From Chitinophagaceae bacterium (GTDB lineage: Bacteria > Bacteroidota > Bacteroidia > Chitinophagales > Chitinophagaceae): a stretch of DNA of 64,000 bases. Position numbers and translations under genes: made by a program. Numbering within the stretch: the stretch's first letter is position 1; every line of letters begins with the position of its first letter. The notes under the pieces were generated by a model that saw only the letters and a list, made by a program, of their open reading frames with translations, was not told the DNA's origin and searched no databases. Positions 17,659 through 26,193 of this stretch are shown piece by piece. Where the stretch lies: NCBI GenBank assembly GCA_016786845.1, contig JAEUVB010000023.1, positions 186,001 to 250,000 on the forward strand, written 5' to 3'.

Positions 17659-18498
17659 TTACTTTTTAGTGATGGTTTTAACCGCCTTCTGACCATCGCA
17701 ATTAACACTCAGTACATATTGTCCGGCAGCAAGATGTTGTACCGGAATTTGAAACGGGCTTGATTGAAAATGTTGTGTATAAACCACTTTGCCATTCAGA
17801 TCTGTCAAACGAACCATAGATGGCTTGTTTTGAGCAAGAGTCACATTCAGAAAATCGGAAGAAGGATTTGGATATACATTATTGATCATGTTCACATTCA
17901 TCATTTCCACGCCGGTTGTTGTTCCTTGTTGCAATAAAGTGGATGCACTAAAGATCTGATCACCGCTGCTGGCATTATTTCCATTAGCATCATTAATAAT
18001 GGCATACACGTTTACATCAGCTACCCCGGTAGCTGGAGCCGTCCAACTATATTTCCAGCGAATTTCATTACCGGTTTTAATACTTGTAACATCATCTGTT
18101 TTATGCGTCACCAATGTTTTACCGGAAAGATTCGCTGTTTTGGTCATAGCAGTTTGTACATCGGCAGCCGTAGTCCCGGGTGTAACATTCGCTGCACTCA
18201 ATACCACAGATTGGAACCCAGCCGAATTACTACTATTGGTGGTTGTATAAACGATATTCACGGTATACTTCTGTCCCGGAATATAAGAACTCACAATATT
18301 ATTGGATTGGTCGTAAACCAAAACAACCAAATTACCACTGGAACTTGTTGCACTATGACAACCGCTGCCACCGCAACTGTTCATTCCTGTAGATGAAGAT
18401 GTGCGATCCACATCCGTCATTCCTGTTTTTTCAGATTTTAAAGTAACAAAGGCTGCAGCCAGTCCAAAGAATAAAAATGTAAATTTTCTAAGTTTCAT
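17659..18498 (-). CDS. Secreted CX4CH protein with T9SS C-terminal sorting domain
   Basis: A 279-residue secreted protein. The N-terminal signal segment (about 5-20) is followed by NSCGGSGCHSA, a CX4CH motif (Cys42, Cys47, His48) that could bind one c-type haem. A beta-sandwich of the choice-of-anchor V/Reeler type covers about 50-190 (GFQSVVLSA, KYSWTAPATGVADVNVYA, NGNNASSGDQIF). The last 75 residues are a type A T9SS sorting domain (VYPNPSSDFLNVTL, then LTDLNGKVV). The protein is therefore probably exported across the outer membrane. Function unknown. It is transcribed alone. Confidence 0.85.
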   Translation of the reverse strand: MKLRKFTFLFFGLAAAFVTLKSEKTGMTDVDRTSSSTGMNSCGGSGCHSATSSSGNLVVLVYDQSNNIVSSYIPGQKYTVNIVYTTTNSSNSAGFQSVVLSAANVTPGTTAADVQTAMTKTANLSGKTLVTHKTDDVTSIKTGNEIRWKYSWTAPATGVADVNVYAIINDANGNNASSGDQIFSASTLLQQGTTTGVEMMNVNMINNVYPNPSSDFLNVTLAQNKPSMVRLTDLNGKVVYTQHFQSSPFQIPVQHLAAGQYVLSVNCDGQKAVKTITKK

Positions 18499-18515
18499 AT
18501 ATTTTTTTTAGTCGC

Positions 18516-18523
18516 CAAATGTA
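18516..18523 (-). promoter_or_regulatory. Bacteroidota -7 box (TACATTTG) for the CX4CH gene
   Basis: TACATTTG on the minus strand lies 17 bases upstream of the start codon of the CX4CH gene and fits TAnnTTTG. Confidence 0.5.
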
Positions 18524-18584
18524 TACTCTTGTGCTTAATTAATGAAATGTGAAGAAACATTTTACGGCTTTTTCGATGATTTGA

Positions 18585-18592
18585 TACCTTTG
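18585..18592 (+). promoter_or_regulatory. Bacteroidota -7 box (TACCTTTG), possible trmB operon promoter
   Basis: TACCTTTG fits TAnnTTTG and lies about 88 bases before the trmB start. The leader would be longer than for neighbouring genes, so the assignment is less certain. Confidence 0.4.
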
Positions 18593-18679
18593 CGCTATGA
18601 AATGAAGCAGGTTGCTAAGAAAGAATATTCCCAAGTTTCCTAATTTACCCCATTTACAGACAATTTATTTATCCCCTAC

Positions 18680-19375
18680 ATGAAAGCAAAAAAGCTCTAC
18701 CGCTTCGCCACAATCAAAACATTTCCGCATGTATTCGAATATCCCGAAAATTTTAAGGATGGATGGAAAGAATACTTCAAGAACGATCAACCCATTATTT
18801 TGGAATTAGCTTGTGGAAAAGGAGAATACTCTGTGAACTTAGCAAAGGCCTTTCCTGATAAAAATTTCATCGGGGTAGATGTCAAGGGCAACCGGATGTT
18901 TGTGGGTGCCAAAAAGGCAATAGATGAAAAAGTCCCGAATGTTGCATTTTTGAGGACGCAAATTGAACAAATTACGGATTATTTTCACCCCAATAGTATT
19001 TCTGAAATCTGGATCACCTTCCCGGATCCCTTTCTACGTGATTCCCGTGCTAAAAACAGACTGACGCATCATAAGTTTTTATCGATGTATCAAAAATTAC
19101 TGGTCAAGGGAGGTCCCATTCATTTAAAAACGGACTCAAAAGAATTATTCGATTTTACCGGGGAAATGATCATGCACCACGATTGTGTGGTACAGGAAAA
19201 AAACGATAATGTCTATCAGCACGGCACACCTTCCTTTCCGCTGAATATTCAGACATTCTATGAATCCATGCATTTGGCGGACAACAGAACCATTCAATAT
19301 ATCAGGTTTTCCTTACCTGAAAAAGACATCGTCATCCCACCCAAAAAGAAGAAAAATGAAGAAGCCCCTCTTTGA
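18680..19375 (+). CDS. trmB: tRNA (guanine-N7)-methyltransferase TrmB
   Basis: Methylates G46 of the tRNA variable loop using S-adenosylmethionine. The 231-residue protein has the SAM-binding motif ILELACGKGEYSVNLA, the motif NFIGVDVKGNRM, and the substrate motif ITFPDPFLRDSRAKNRLTHHKFL. Its lysine-rich C-terminus overlaps the next gene by 20 bases. It heads a chain of four overlapping genes. Confidence 0.95.
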   Translation: MKAKKLYRFATIKTFPHVFEYPENFKDGWKEYFKNDQPIILELACGKGEYSVNLAKAFPDKNFIGVDVKGNRMFVGAKKAIDEKVPNVAFLRTQIEQITDYFHPNSISEIWITFPDPFLRDSRAKNRLTHHKFLSMYQKLLVKGGPIHLKTDSKELFDFTGEMIMHHDCVVQEKNDNVYQHGTPSFPLNIQTFYESMHLADNRTIQYIRFSLPEKDIVIPPKKKKNEEAPL

Positions 19376-19589
19376 TGATGATGAAATGTATTTGAATCCG
19401 GAAGGATTGGTGGTATTCACTGCCGAATATCTTATTAAAAGAGGATATTGCTGTGGAAATGGATGCCTTCATTGTCCTTACGATTATAAAAATGTAATGG
19501 ATATAGAAAAACGAAACAGGCTTTTGAACAAAAGGATTCTTCAATCAAATAAACAGGATGCAAAAGGACTTACAGACGGACTGGATTGA
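19356..19589 (+). CDS. Small Cys-rich protein (DUF5522-like)
   Basis: A 77-residue cytoplasmic protein. I start it at the ATG at 19356 (MKKPLFDDDEMYLNPEG); the longer open frame upstream lies inside trmB. It carries a cysteine cluster, RGYCCGNGCLHCPY, that could bind a metal. This matches the DUF5522 type of small proteins common in Bacteroidota. It overlaps trmB by 20 bases and the next gene by 32 bases. Function unknown; the context suggests a link to tRNA or DNA modification. Confidence 0.75.
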   Translation: MKKPLFDDDEMYLNPEGLVVFTAEYLIKRGYCCGNGCLHCPYDYKNVMDIEKRNRLLNKRILQSNKQDAKGLTDGLD

Positions 19590-19902
19590 AAAAATATATC
19601 GTATTGTCAGAAGGATTCCGAAAGGAAAGGTCACTTCTTACGGTGCCATAGCTGAATGCATTGGCACCCGCACCACAGCCAGAATGGTAGGTTGGGCTAT
19701 GAACGCAAGCCATAACGCAAGGCCTGCTGTACCCGCCCACCGGGTGGTAAACCGAAACGGACTTCTGACCGGGAAACATCATTTCGCAACCCCTACCCTG
19801 ATGCAGGAATTATTAGCTGCGGAAGGTATCTTTGTGGAACAAGACCGTATTCTGGATTTCAAAAAACATTACTGGCTGCCTGATGAAAACAATAAAGACT
19901 AA
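19558..19902 (+). CDS. Alkyltransferase-like protein (MGMT family, PAHR variant)
   Basis: A 114-residue protein with the DNA-binding half of O6-alkylguanine transferases: IPKGKVTSYGAIAECIG and ARMVGWAMNAS. Where repair enzymes have PCHR, this one has PAHR (PAVPAHRVVNRNG), so the alkyl acceptor cysteine is missing. Known alkyltransferase-like proteins (ATLs) flag O6-alkylguanine for nucleotide excision repair. A true Ogt with PCHR is encoded at 13567. The gene overlaps both neighbours (32 and 20 bases). Confidence 0.85.
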   Translation: MQKDLQTDWIEKIYRIVRRIPKGKVTSYGAIAECIGTRTTARMVGWAMNASHNARPAVPAHRVVNRNGLLTGKHHFATPTLMQELLAAEGIFVEQDRILDFKKHYWLPDENNKD

Positions 19903-20323
19903 AAAACTGGTTTTAGACAATGCTGCCTTAGAGGAAGAGTTTTTTGAGGACGTTATGCTCATTGGCATCGTTTCGCCTTTAGAACCACATCAACTGATAT
20001 GGCGCATACAAAAAGCAACAGGTTTTCTTTTTAACAGAAACCCTGAGCATGATATAGAAATTAATGGTTTGTTTTTCCCGATTTATCAGTTCAATGAAAA
20101 AGGTAAATTCATTGAACATATCATTTATACCAATCGAAAAAAAACTGATTTTTTATTGCCGGAAGCCAGAAATACCGATTTTATTTGGATGCTTAAAGGC
20201 AGTTTGCAACATGCAGGATATGAATCCATGATCCCTTCCATCATACAACAGATTAATCGTGTGGACCACTCTTTCATCATTAATCCTGCACATCTGAAAA
20301 ATCGTCAATATTTAATTCTTTGA
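19883..20323 (+). CDS. IPExxxVDY-family protein
   Basis: A 146-residue cytoplasmic protein of a family seen in Bacteroidota. The start at 19883 (MKTIKTKKLVLDN) was chosen because the longer frame runs into the preceding gene. It has FEDVMLIGIVSPLEPHQLIWRI in its first half and ends RQYLIL, as family members do. The region that gives the family its name reads only loosely here. No enzymatic motif is visible. Function unknown. Confidence 0.65.
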   Translation: MKTIKTKKLVLDNAALEEEFFEDVMLIGIVSPLEPHQLIWRIQKATGFLFNRNPEHDIEINGLFFPIYQFNEKGKFIEHIIYTNRKKTDFLLPEARNTDFIWMLKGSLQHAGYESMIPSIIQQINRVDHSFIINPAHLKNRQYLIL

Positions 20324-20380
20324 TCATTTTTTCAGAATTTGGAAAAATGAATTACTTTTAGTCCGTCTTAATACTATCCA

Positions 20381-20710
20381 ATGAATCGATTCCATACCAC
20401 TATTTTACTTTCCTTAATACTGGCCATTTCATTTGCCTCCTGCACCAAAAAGACAGGACCGGCAAAAGCTTGTTTTAAATTTTCTAAAGAAAGCTGTAGT
20501 GCCGGAGATACTTTGTATCTGCTGAACTGTTCCGAAAATTACCAGAAATTCATGTGGTTTTATCCAATGGGCGCCATAGTCGATTCCGTAAGCCGCCACT
20601 TAATGATAGTCGCACCTTCAGCCGGAACCTACCCTGTAGGATTAAGAGTTGGAGATTATCCCTTCACAGACACCGTTGGGATCGTCAAGACTTTTACGGT
20701 TAATCCCTAA
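20381..20710 (+). CDS. Small PKD-like lipoprotein
   Basis: A 109-residue lipoprotein with Cys21 in the lipobox SFASC. The mature part has a PKD/immunoglobulin-like pattern: FSKESCSAGDTLYLLNCSENYQKFMWFYPMG, read in short pieces, and a last strand VKTFTVNP. Such single domains are usually adhesive or structural. It stands alone between the trmB chain and the protease gene. Function unknown. Confidence 0.7.
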   Translation: MNRFHTTILLSLILAISFASCTKKTGPAKACFKFSKESCSAGDTLYLLNCSENYQKFMWFYPMGAIVDSVSRHLMIVAPSAGTYPVGLRVGDYPFTDTVGIVKTFTVNP

Positions 20711-20730
20711 AGACTTAAGCCCGCTCGAAT

Positions 20731-22308
20731 TTGGAAAACAACCCATTGTCACAATATCGGCAACCTGTCCTGATTTCTTTGGTTTTGATTTTGGGAATGT
20801 TTCTTGGATATAAACTCAACTCCTCAATGAATGGTTCGCTTCATTCAGAGAGAACCAATCTTGATCAGCTTATTCAACTCATTTGCGACAAATACGTCGA
20901 TACACTGAGCTACGAAACACTCTACCAAGATGGTATACAGGGAATTATTAGTCATCTTGATCCACACACAGTTTATATCCCCCCCGAGGAATTAGGCCGG
21001 GTCAACGAAGAGTTGGAAGGATCTTTTTTTGGAATTGGTGTTGAATTTTATATCCATCAGGATACTGTTTGCATTAGTCATGTGTTCAAAGGTGGGCCTT
21101 CAGAAAATTCAGGATTAAAACCCGGCGATCGTATCCTTCAGATCAATAAGGAAGTGGTTGCAGGTAAAAATCTGGATGTGGAAACGGTTATTCAAAAAAT
21201 GCGCGGAAAGCAAAATACCTTAATGCGTTTGTCTGTTTTAGATCTCGACCAAAAGACTAAAGAAATCCAAATTACCCGAAATACAGTCCCTATTCATAGC
21301 GTTGCAGGAGCATTTATGCTCAATCAGGAGGTTGGCTATATTGCTTTACGTATGTTTAGTGAAACGACCTATGATGAATTTCATCAAGCTTTATCTGATT
21401 TAAAGAAACAAGGTTTAAAAAAACTGATCCTTGATTTAAGAAATAATCCGGGTGGCTATATGGATGCTGCCGCTCGGGTTGCAGATGAATTCATATCCGG
21501 CGAAAAATTGATCTTAAGTACCCGAAGCCATAAAGCCAATGAAGAACTTAAAACAGGTGATGTCGGAATATTTGAAGAAGGTCCTTTGGCCGTACTTATC
21601 AATGAAAACTCGGCTTCTGCCAGTGAGATCCTGGCAGGGGCCATGCAAGATCATGATCGCGCGATAATAGTTGGCAGAAGAAGTTATGGCAAGGGATTGG
21701 TACAGGAACAATTTTTATTGCCCGACCACTCGGCGATCCGAATTACTACTGCTCGATATTATTTACCCAGTGGTCGTTGCATTCAAAAATCATATCATGA
21801 AGGCCGCGAAAAATATGAGGAGGACTTGTCTGAACGTTATCATCAGGGCCTTTTGAATCATCAGGACACCCAAAGTCATCATCAAAAAAAGAAATTCTAC
21901 ACCGATAAGAAACGAATTGTGTATGATGGGGAAGGAATCAGTCCTGATTATTTTATTCCCGTAGACACCTTGAATCAAGCCATTCAGGATAGTTTCTATG
22001 TCTATCACATCGCTGAAGAATTTTGTATTCGCATACACCATGCCCACCCCGCAATATTTTCGGCGTATAAAACAGTCGCAGATTTTAGTCAACATTTTAA
22101 AATATCTGAAACGATCCATCAGGAGTTTATGGATTATATCCAATACCACCGGATCCCAAAAACGTTCATGAAAAACGGATTAACTTCGGAATATGCACTA
22201 CAATTGTTGCGAGCAGAATGGTCAAAACTCCTTTTTGGGAATAATGGATATTTCCTTGAAATGAATAAAAATGATGCTACCGTAATAGCTGCCATGAGTC
22301 ATTTATAA
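20731..22308 (+). CDS. S41-family C-terminal processing protease (CtpA-like)
   Basis: A membrane-anchored periplasmic serine protease of 525 residues. An uncleaved anchor lies at about 12-28, the PDZ domain at about 90-170 (GIGVEF, GLKPGDRILQIN), and the protease core follows. The Ser/Lys dyad is Ser296 in NENSASASE and Lys321 in RSYGKGLVQ, 25 residues apart as in the family. The C-terminal 180 residues are a helical tail. The start at 20731 is a TTG; it was chosen because it is the only start that keeps the whole anchor. The next ATG would cut into it. Confidence 0.9.
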   Translation: MENNPLSQYRQPVLISLVLILGMFLGYKLNSSMNGSLHSERTNLDQLIQLICDKYVDTLSYETLYQDGIQGIISHLDPHTVYIPPEELGRVNEELEGSFFGIGVEFYIHQDTVCISHVFKGGPSENSGLKPGDRILQINKEVVAGKNLDVETVIQKMRGKQNTLMRLSVLDLDQKTKEIQITRNTVPIHSVAGAFMLNQEVGYIALRMFSETTYDEFHQALSDLKKQGLKKLILDLRNNPGGYMDAAARVADEFISGEKLILSTRSHKANEELKTGDVGIFEEGPLAVLINENSASASEILAGAMQDHDRAIIVGRRSYGKGLVQEQFLLPDHSAIRITTARYYLPSGRCIQKSYHEGREKYEEDLSERYHQGLLNHQDTQSHHQKKKFYTDKKRIVYDGEGISPDYFIPVDTLNQAIQDSFYVYHIAEEFCIRIHHAHPAIFSAYKTVADFSQHFKISETIHQEFMDYIQYHRIPKTFMKNGLTSEYALQLLRAEWSKLLFGNNGYFLEMNKNDATVIAAMSHL

Positions 22309-22316
22309 GTCTGCCC

Positions 22317-22904
22317 TCAAAGGCATTGATCTCTTAGCATCTTCATATAAGCATATCCTTTATCCCTTGCAAAACGAATATTCCGATTGGGTATTTTTTC
22401 AGGATGGGGATAGTTTTTCAGGGCCGCATCAATACTCCTTTCTCGCAGCAGATGCAACATGGGATAAACCGAGCGATTGGTAAAATTGGATGCATCTTTA
22501 GTATCTTCACCCGCAAAACAGTAATCCGGGTGAAAACTCGCTAACTGGTAGACGCCCTCATACTTATTTTTTCTGAGCCATTTTTCGGCAGCTTCAACCA
22601 TATCCATATATTCTCGAAAAGAATGATACGCTTGAGCAAAAATGATGAAGCTGGTATCTATCGTATCATCAGTATTCAATCGATCTATCTCTTCCGACAA
22701 GGTTAAAAGAGCAGCAGGTAATCCTTCGACAGCAACCACCTTGTAATTGACCTTTCTTTCGTTCATGACCCGAGCTGCAAATGGACAAAAATTACAAGCA
22801 ATTACAACATCCAAAATCCATTGTCGTGTTTGAGAAATAATTTGTTCGTTTGACATTGCGTCACGAAGATAATCATTCAACATTAATCCTCCTTCATTCG
22901 ACAT
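22317..22904 (-). CDS. DUF1415-family protein
   Basis: A 195-residue cytoplasmic protein with the DUF1415 signature WILDVVIACNFCPFA near residues 29-43. Family function is unknown; the conserved Cys pair in CNFC suggests metal or redox chemistry. The ATG at 22904 gives 15 residues before a second Met (MSNEQII), which could be the true start. It converges with the protease gene, with 8 bases between stops, and diverges from the oxygenase gene. Confidence 0.75.
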   Translation of the reverse strand: MSNEGGLMLNDYLRDAMSNEQIISQTRQWILDVVIACNFCPFAARVMNERKVNYKVVAVEGLPAALLTLSEEIDRLNTDDTIDTSFIIFAQAYHSFREYMDMVEAAEKWLRKNKYEGVYQLASFHPDYCFAGEDTKDASNFTNRSVYPMLHLLRERSIDAALKNYPHPEKIPNRNIRFARDKGYAYMKMLRDQCL

Positions 22905-22961
22905 AATGACCTACCTTAGTTGGCTTTCGGTTGTATGCCGCTATAGTTCTTAACTTGCTCC

Positions 22962-23552
22962 TTGTACCTACCCTTCGATGACCTCATTGATACCTTTATT
23001 GAAAATAAAATTGGTATTGCTGAAAACTTTTTACCTGTGACGTTGGCTTCACAATTAAAAAACAACTTAATGGATTTGCATGCGAAACAACTCATGCAAA
23101 CTGCAGGCACGGGCAATGAATCTGCGGCTGCTATCGATGTAAAATTCCGAAGTGACCGGATTTACTGGCTTGACCGACAACACAACGATATCATCGAAAA
23201 TCGTTTTTTTGATTTAATGGATGCATTTGTCATTCATCTGAATCATACTTGTTTTACCGGCATACAGGGATACGAATTTCATTATGCCCTTTATGAAACC
23301 GGCAGCTTTTATAAAAAACACCTCGACCAATTCCGAAACAATCAAAGCCGGGCCTACTCTATGATTATGTATCTAAATGCTGATTGGAAAGTGGAAGACG
23401 GTGGTGAACTTTGCATCTATCATGAGCATACAAAACATTTAATTACACCGTTGATGGGAAAAAGTGTGTTCTTTAAAAGCAGCGAGCTTGAACATGAAGT
23501 ATTAGAAACCCACAAACCCAGATTGAGTATCACCGGATGGCTGAAGACCTAA
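22962..23552 (+). CDS. 2OG-Fe(II) oxygenase (prolyl 4-hydroxylase-like)
   Basis: A 196-residue double-stranded beta-helix oxygenase using iron and 2-oxoglutarate. The iron ligands are in HLDQF (HxD) and in SSELEHEVLE (distal His), and the 2OG-binding Arg is in KPRLSITGW. Related bacterial enzymes hydroxylate proline in ribosomal or elongation-factor proteins; the target here is unknown. The start is a TTG at 22962, chosen because the N-terminal helix (DLIDTFIENKIGIAENFL) belongs to the family; the first ATG would remove it. Confidence 0.85.
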   Translation: MYLPFDDLIDTFIENKIGIAENFLPVTLASQLKNNLMDLHAKQLMQTAGTGNESAAAIDVKFRSDRIYWLDRQHNDIIENRFFDLMDAFVIHLNHTCFTGIQGYEFHYALYETGSFYKKHLDQFRNNQSRAYSMIMYLNADWKVEDGGELCIYHEHTKHLITPLMGKSVFFKSSELEHEVLETHKPRLSITGWLKT

Positions 23553-23605
23553 ATTCCTCAATCTCACATGCGCATGAAAGTAATAGATTATTAGAATCGA
23601 TTCAC

Positions 23606-24031
23606 TCATGCAATTTTTTGACGAAGCACTTCTGATATGGGCATCATCGATCGATGCGTATAATCGAAACAGACCATACCCGTCTTGATTCGGGCAATTT
23701 CCTTTTCAAGGCCATCCCTTGTGGTCGTCAAGCGATAATAAAGATCAAAGGCTACAGTACTTATATTCCCGACACAAATTTCGGCTTTGATTACATCACC
23801 GTAAAATGCTTCGCCCGTATACTGAATCGCACTGTCTGCCATAATCATGCCGCAACCGCCTGCATTCATCTCACTCCAACCCCATTGCGCGAAATAGGCC
23901 ATTCGAGCCTCTTGTACATAGGCCAAAATTCTGTCGTTTCCAACATGACCGCCATAATTGATATCCGTAATTCGAACAGGAATATGGATTGAAAAAACGA
24001 ATTCAGCAGGAAAATTGATCTTGATTCTCAT
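23606..24031 (-). CDS. Acyl-CoA thioesterase (4HBT hotdog fold)
   Basis: A 141-residue hotdog-fold protein of the 4-hydroxybenzoyl-CoA thioesterase type. The active-site region reads RITDINYGGHVGNDRIL, with the conserved Asp and Asn/Tyr pattern. The substrate is unknown. Its start overlaps the rdgB stop by four bases (ATGA), so it is probably translated from the same transcript. Confidence 0.82.
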   Translation of the reverse strand: MRIKINFPAEFVFSIHIPVRITDINYGGHVGNDRILAYVQEARMAYFAQWGWSEMNAGGCGMIMADSAIQYTGEAFYGDVIKAEICVGNISTVAFDLYYRLTTTRDGLEKEIARIKTGMVCFDYTHRSMMPISEVLRQKIA

Positions 24032-24609
24032 TTCATGGATTTTAAAAATCGGCTAAAAGCATCAAACGCCTTTTTTCGGTGACTGATCACGTCCTTTTCA
24101 GATGACTGCATTTCGGCGAAAGTAACGTGATAACCCTCCGGTATGAATACCGGATCATATCCGAATCCTTGTTTGCCAGAAATTTGATGGGCAATATGAC
24201 CATGGCAAAGACCTTCAAACTGATGAATTTCACCCTGATGAATATAGGTGAGGACGGTTTTAAAATACGCCGAGCGATCTTCTCGCCCCTCCAATGCATG
24301 CATCAGTTTGGCTATATTTTCTGCAGAAGTTGCTCCCTCGCCGGCATAACGCGCCGACCTCACGCCCGGCTCCCCATGGAGCGCCTCCACAAACAGACCG
24401 GTATCTTCCGCAAAGCAATCCAAACCACACCCTTGATGGATTGTCATGGCTTTGGTCAGTGAATTTTCCTCGAGGGTTTCAAAAGGTTCGGGAATATCCG
24501 CATGAAAATCAATATCACTCAACGTTTTAAATTGAAATCCTTCGCCCATAATACGGATGACCTCTTCCAGTTTATGACGATTATGTGAGCAGAAAACGAA
24601 TGGAGGCAT
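24028..24609 (-). CDS. rdgB: Non-canonical purine NTP pyrophosphatase RdgB
   Basis: Hydrolyses ITP, dITP and XTP to monophosphates and keeps deaminated purines out of nucleic acids. The 193-residue protein has the N-terminal SHNRHKLEEV, the metal and substrate region AEDTGLFVEALHGEPGVRSARYAGE, and GKQGFGYDPVFIP near the C-terminus. It sits between an unknown gene (1 base upstream) and a thioesterase (4-base overlap). Confidence 0.95.
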   Translation of the reverse strand: MPPFVFCSHNRHKLEEVIRIMGEGFQFKTLSDIDFHADIPEPFETLEENSLTKAMTIHQGCGLDCFAEDTGLFVEALHGEPGVRSARYAGEGATSAENIAKLMHALEGREDRSAYFKTVLTYIHQGEIHQFEGLCHGHIAHQISGKQGFGYDPVFIPEGYHVTFAEMQSSEKDVISHRKKAFDAFSRFLKSMK

Positions 24610-24610
24610 A

Positions 24611-25069
24611 TTATTGAATATTGAAAAGGGGCTTTAGTCCATTATTCCAGAGTTGCTTTTTGGCAGAATCATCTTTTGCCAGTTTAGGCAAGGATTCTGC
24701 CAGGAGTATACGCATTTGATTGAATCGAAAAGGCTTATATAATTCACGATTCAGTTGAAAAATGGGAGACTGCAAGGTCAGGCCAAAAAGAATCACGGTT
24801 TCCGGATGCCATTTTACCAATACCGCCATCAAATCGGAAACCTGCGTTAAAGCGATGATAGAATAAGCTTCTTCATGCAATTGGCTGGCCCCCATCATCT
24901 TTTTGAGGAGGGTATGGTCCTCCGTAGAAAATTCTTTTTCCAATAAAAATATAGCAATACGATTCCCATTTTTGTGCTGTATGGTCTTGTAGTCATGCTT
25001 TTCAGGCACAGATTCATAGAGCACAGTATCGTAGATGTAAGTAATTTCTTCGGGGTTTAACTCCAGCAT
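24611..25069 (-). CDS. Unknown 152-residue protein with HolD-like C-terminus
   Basis: I do not recognise a named family with certainty. No signal peptide or membrane span is visible. The C-terminal part, ILLAESLPKLAKDDSAKKQLW (about 121-141, given here in outline), has the pattern 'Leu-Pro-x-Leu ... Lys/Ala-x-x-Leu-Trp' seen at the end of DNA polymerase III psi subunits (HolD). The middle (IIALTQV, VILFGL) could be strands of a small alpha/beta fold. It begins a three-gene run with rdgB 1 base downstream. A role as a clamp-loader accessory protein is a hypothesis only. Confidence 0.6.
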   Translation of the reverse strand: MLELNPEEITYIYDTVLYESVPEKHDYKTIQHKNGNRIAIFLLEKEFSTEDHTLLKKMMGASQLHEEAYSIIALTQVSDLMAVLVKWHPETVILFGLTLQSPIFQLNRELYKPFRFNQMRILLAESLPKLAKDDSAKKQLWNNGLKPLFNIQ

Positions 25070-25134
25070 TCGAATAATTGGGTTTTTTTTTGTTTTTTTG
25101 CAAAGTAAATAGATTCTGCCTAAAACTCTAGCAT

Positions 25135-26193
25135 ATGAATATCAACACGTTAAAAGTCTCAGAAAGTCGATCTAATCAGGTAGACGCGTCTAATATTCAG
25201 TTTGGAAAGACTTACTCCGATCACATGTTGGTGGCAGAGTATGAGAATGGTGAATGGAAACAACCGGAAATCGTGCCATACGAGAATATCAGCATGAGCC
25301 CGGCCACGACTTTCATCCATTACGGACAGTCCATTTTTGAAGGAATAAAAGCGTATAAAAATGAAGCCGGCGAAGTGAGTATTTTTCGCCCACACGACAA
25401 TTGGAAACGATTTAATATTTCTGCGGAAAGAATGGCGATGCCGGATGTTCCGGAAGATATTTTTATCAATGGAATGAAAGCCTTGATTGAATTGGATAAG
25501 GATTGGGTGCCAACCTCAGAGGGATGTTCACTTTATATTCGTCCCTTTATGTTTGCTACAGACGAGTTTATTGGGGTTAAGCCTGCAGAGAAATTCAAAT
25601 TTATGATTATCACCTCTCCTGCCGGGGCATATTATAACAAACCAACCAAAATTTATGTTCAAAATAAATATGTAAGGGCATTTCCGGGTGGAATCGGTTT
25701 TACAAAAGCAGCAGGAAATTATGGCGCATCCATGCTTCCAACATTGGAAACCCGTAAATTGGGTTATGACCAGATATTGTGGACCGACGGAGTAGATCAT
25801 AAATACGTACAGGAAATTGGCACAATGAACGTCTTCTTTGTTTTAGGAGACAAGGTAATCACTCCGGATTTAAGCGGTGGATGTATCCTTGCCGGTGTGA
25901 CCAGGGACAGTGCGATAAAATTATTAAAAGAACATGGGTATACCGTGGAAGAACGCCCTCTGACCATAGATGAAATTCGGGATAGTTTTTACAAAAATGA
26001 ATTGATGGAAGCATTCGGAACCGGAACTGCCGCAGTGATTGCTCCCATTTCAGAACTTTATTATGACGGGCTCACGATGAACCTTCCACCGGTAGAAAAT
26101 TGGAAAATTGCAAACTGGCTTAAAAATGAGCTCGCCGGCATCCGTTATGGCCGTATTGAGGACCGACATCACTGGATGTTTAAAGTTTGCTAA
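25135..26193 (+). CDS. ilvE: Branched-chain amino acid aminotransferase
   Basis: Transfers the amino group between glutamate and the keto acids of Val, Leu and Ile, using PLP. The 352-residue protein is fold-type IV. The PLP lysine is Lys191 in GGIGFTKAAGNYG. The motifs YGQSIFEGIKAY, IRPFMFATDEFIGVKP and VQEIGTMNVFFV are typical of the long (BCAT type II) group. It is transcribed alone, diverging from the rdgB run. Confidence 0.95.
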   Translation: MNINTLKVSESRSNQVDASNIQFGKTYSDHMLVAEYENGEWKQPEIVPYENISMSPATTFIHYGQSIFEGIKAYKNEAGEVSIFRPHDNWKRFNISAERMAMPDVPEDIFINGMKALIELDKDWVPTSEGCSLYIRPFMFATDEFIGVKPAEKFKFMIITSPAGAYYNKPTKIYVQNKYVRAFPGGIGFTKAAGNYGASMLPTLETRKLGYDQILWTDGVDHKYVQEIGTMNVFFVLGDKVITPDLSGGCILAGVTRDSAIKLLKEHGYTVEERPLTIDEIRDSFYKNELMEAFGTGTAAVIAPISELYYDGLTMNLPPVENWKIANWLKNELAGIRYGRIEDRHHWMFKVC

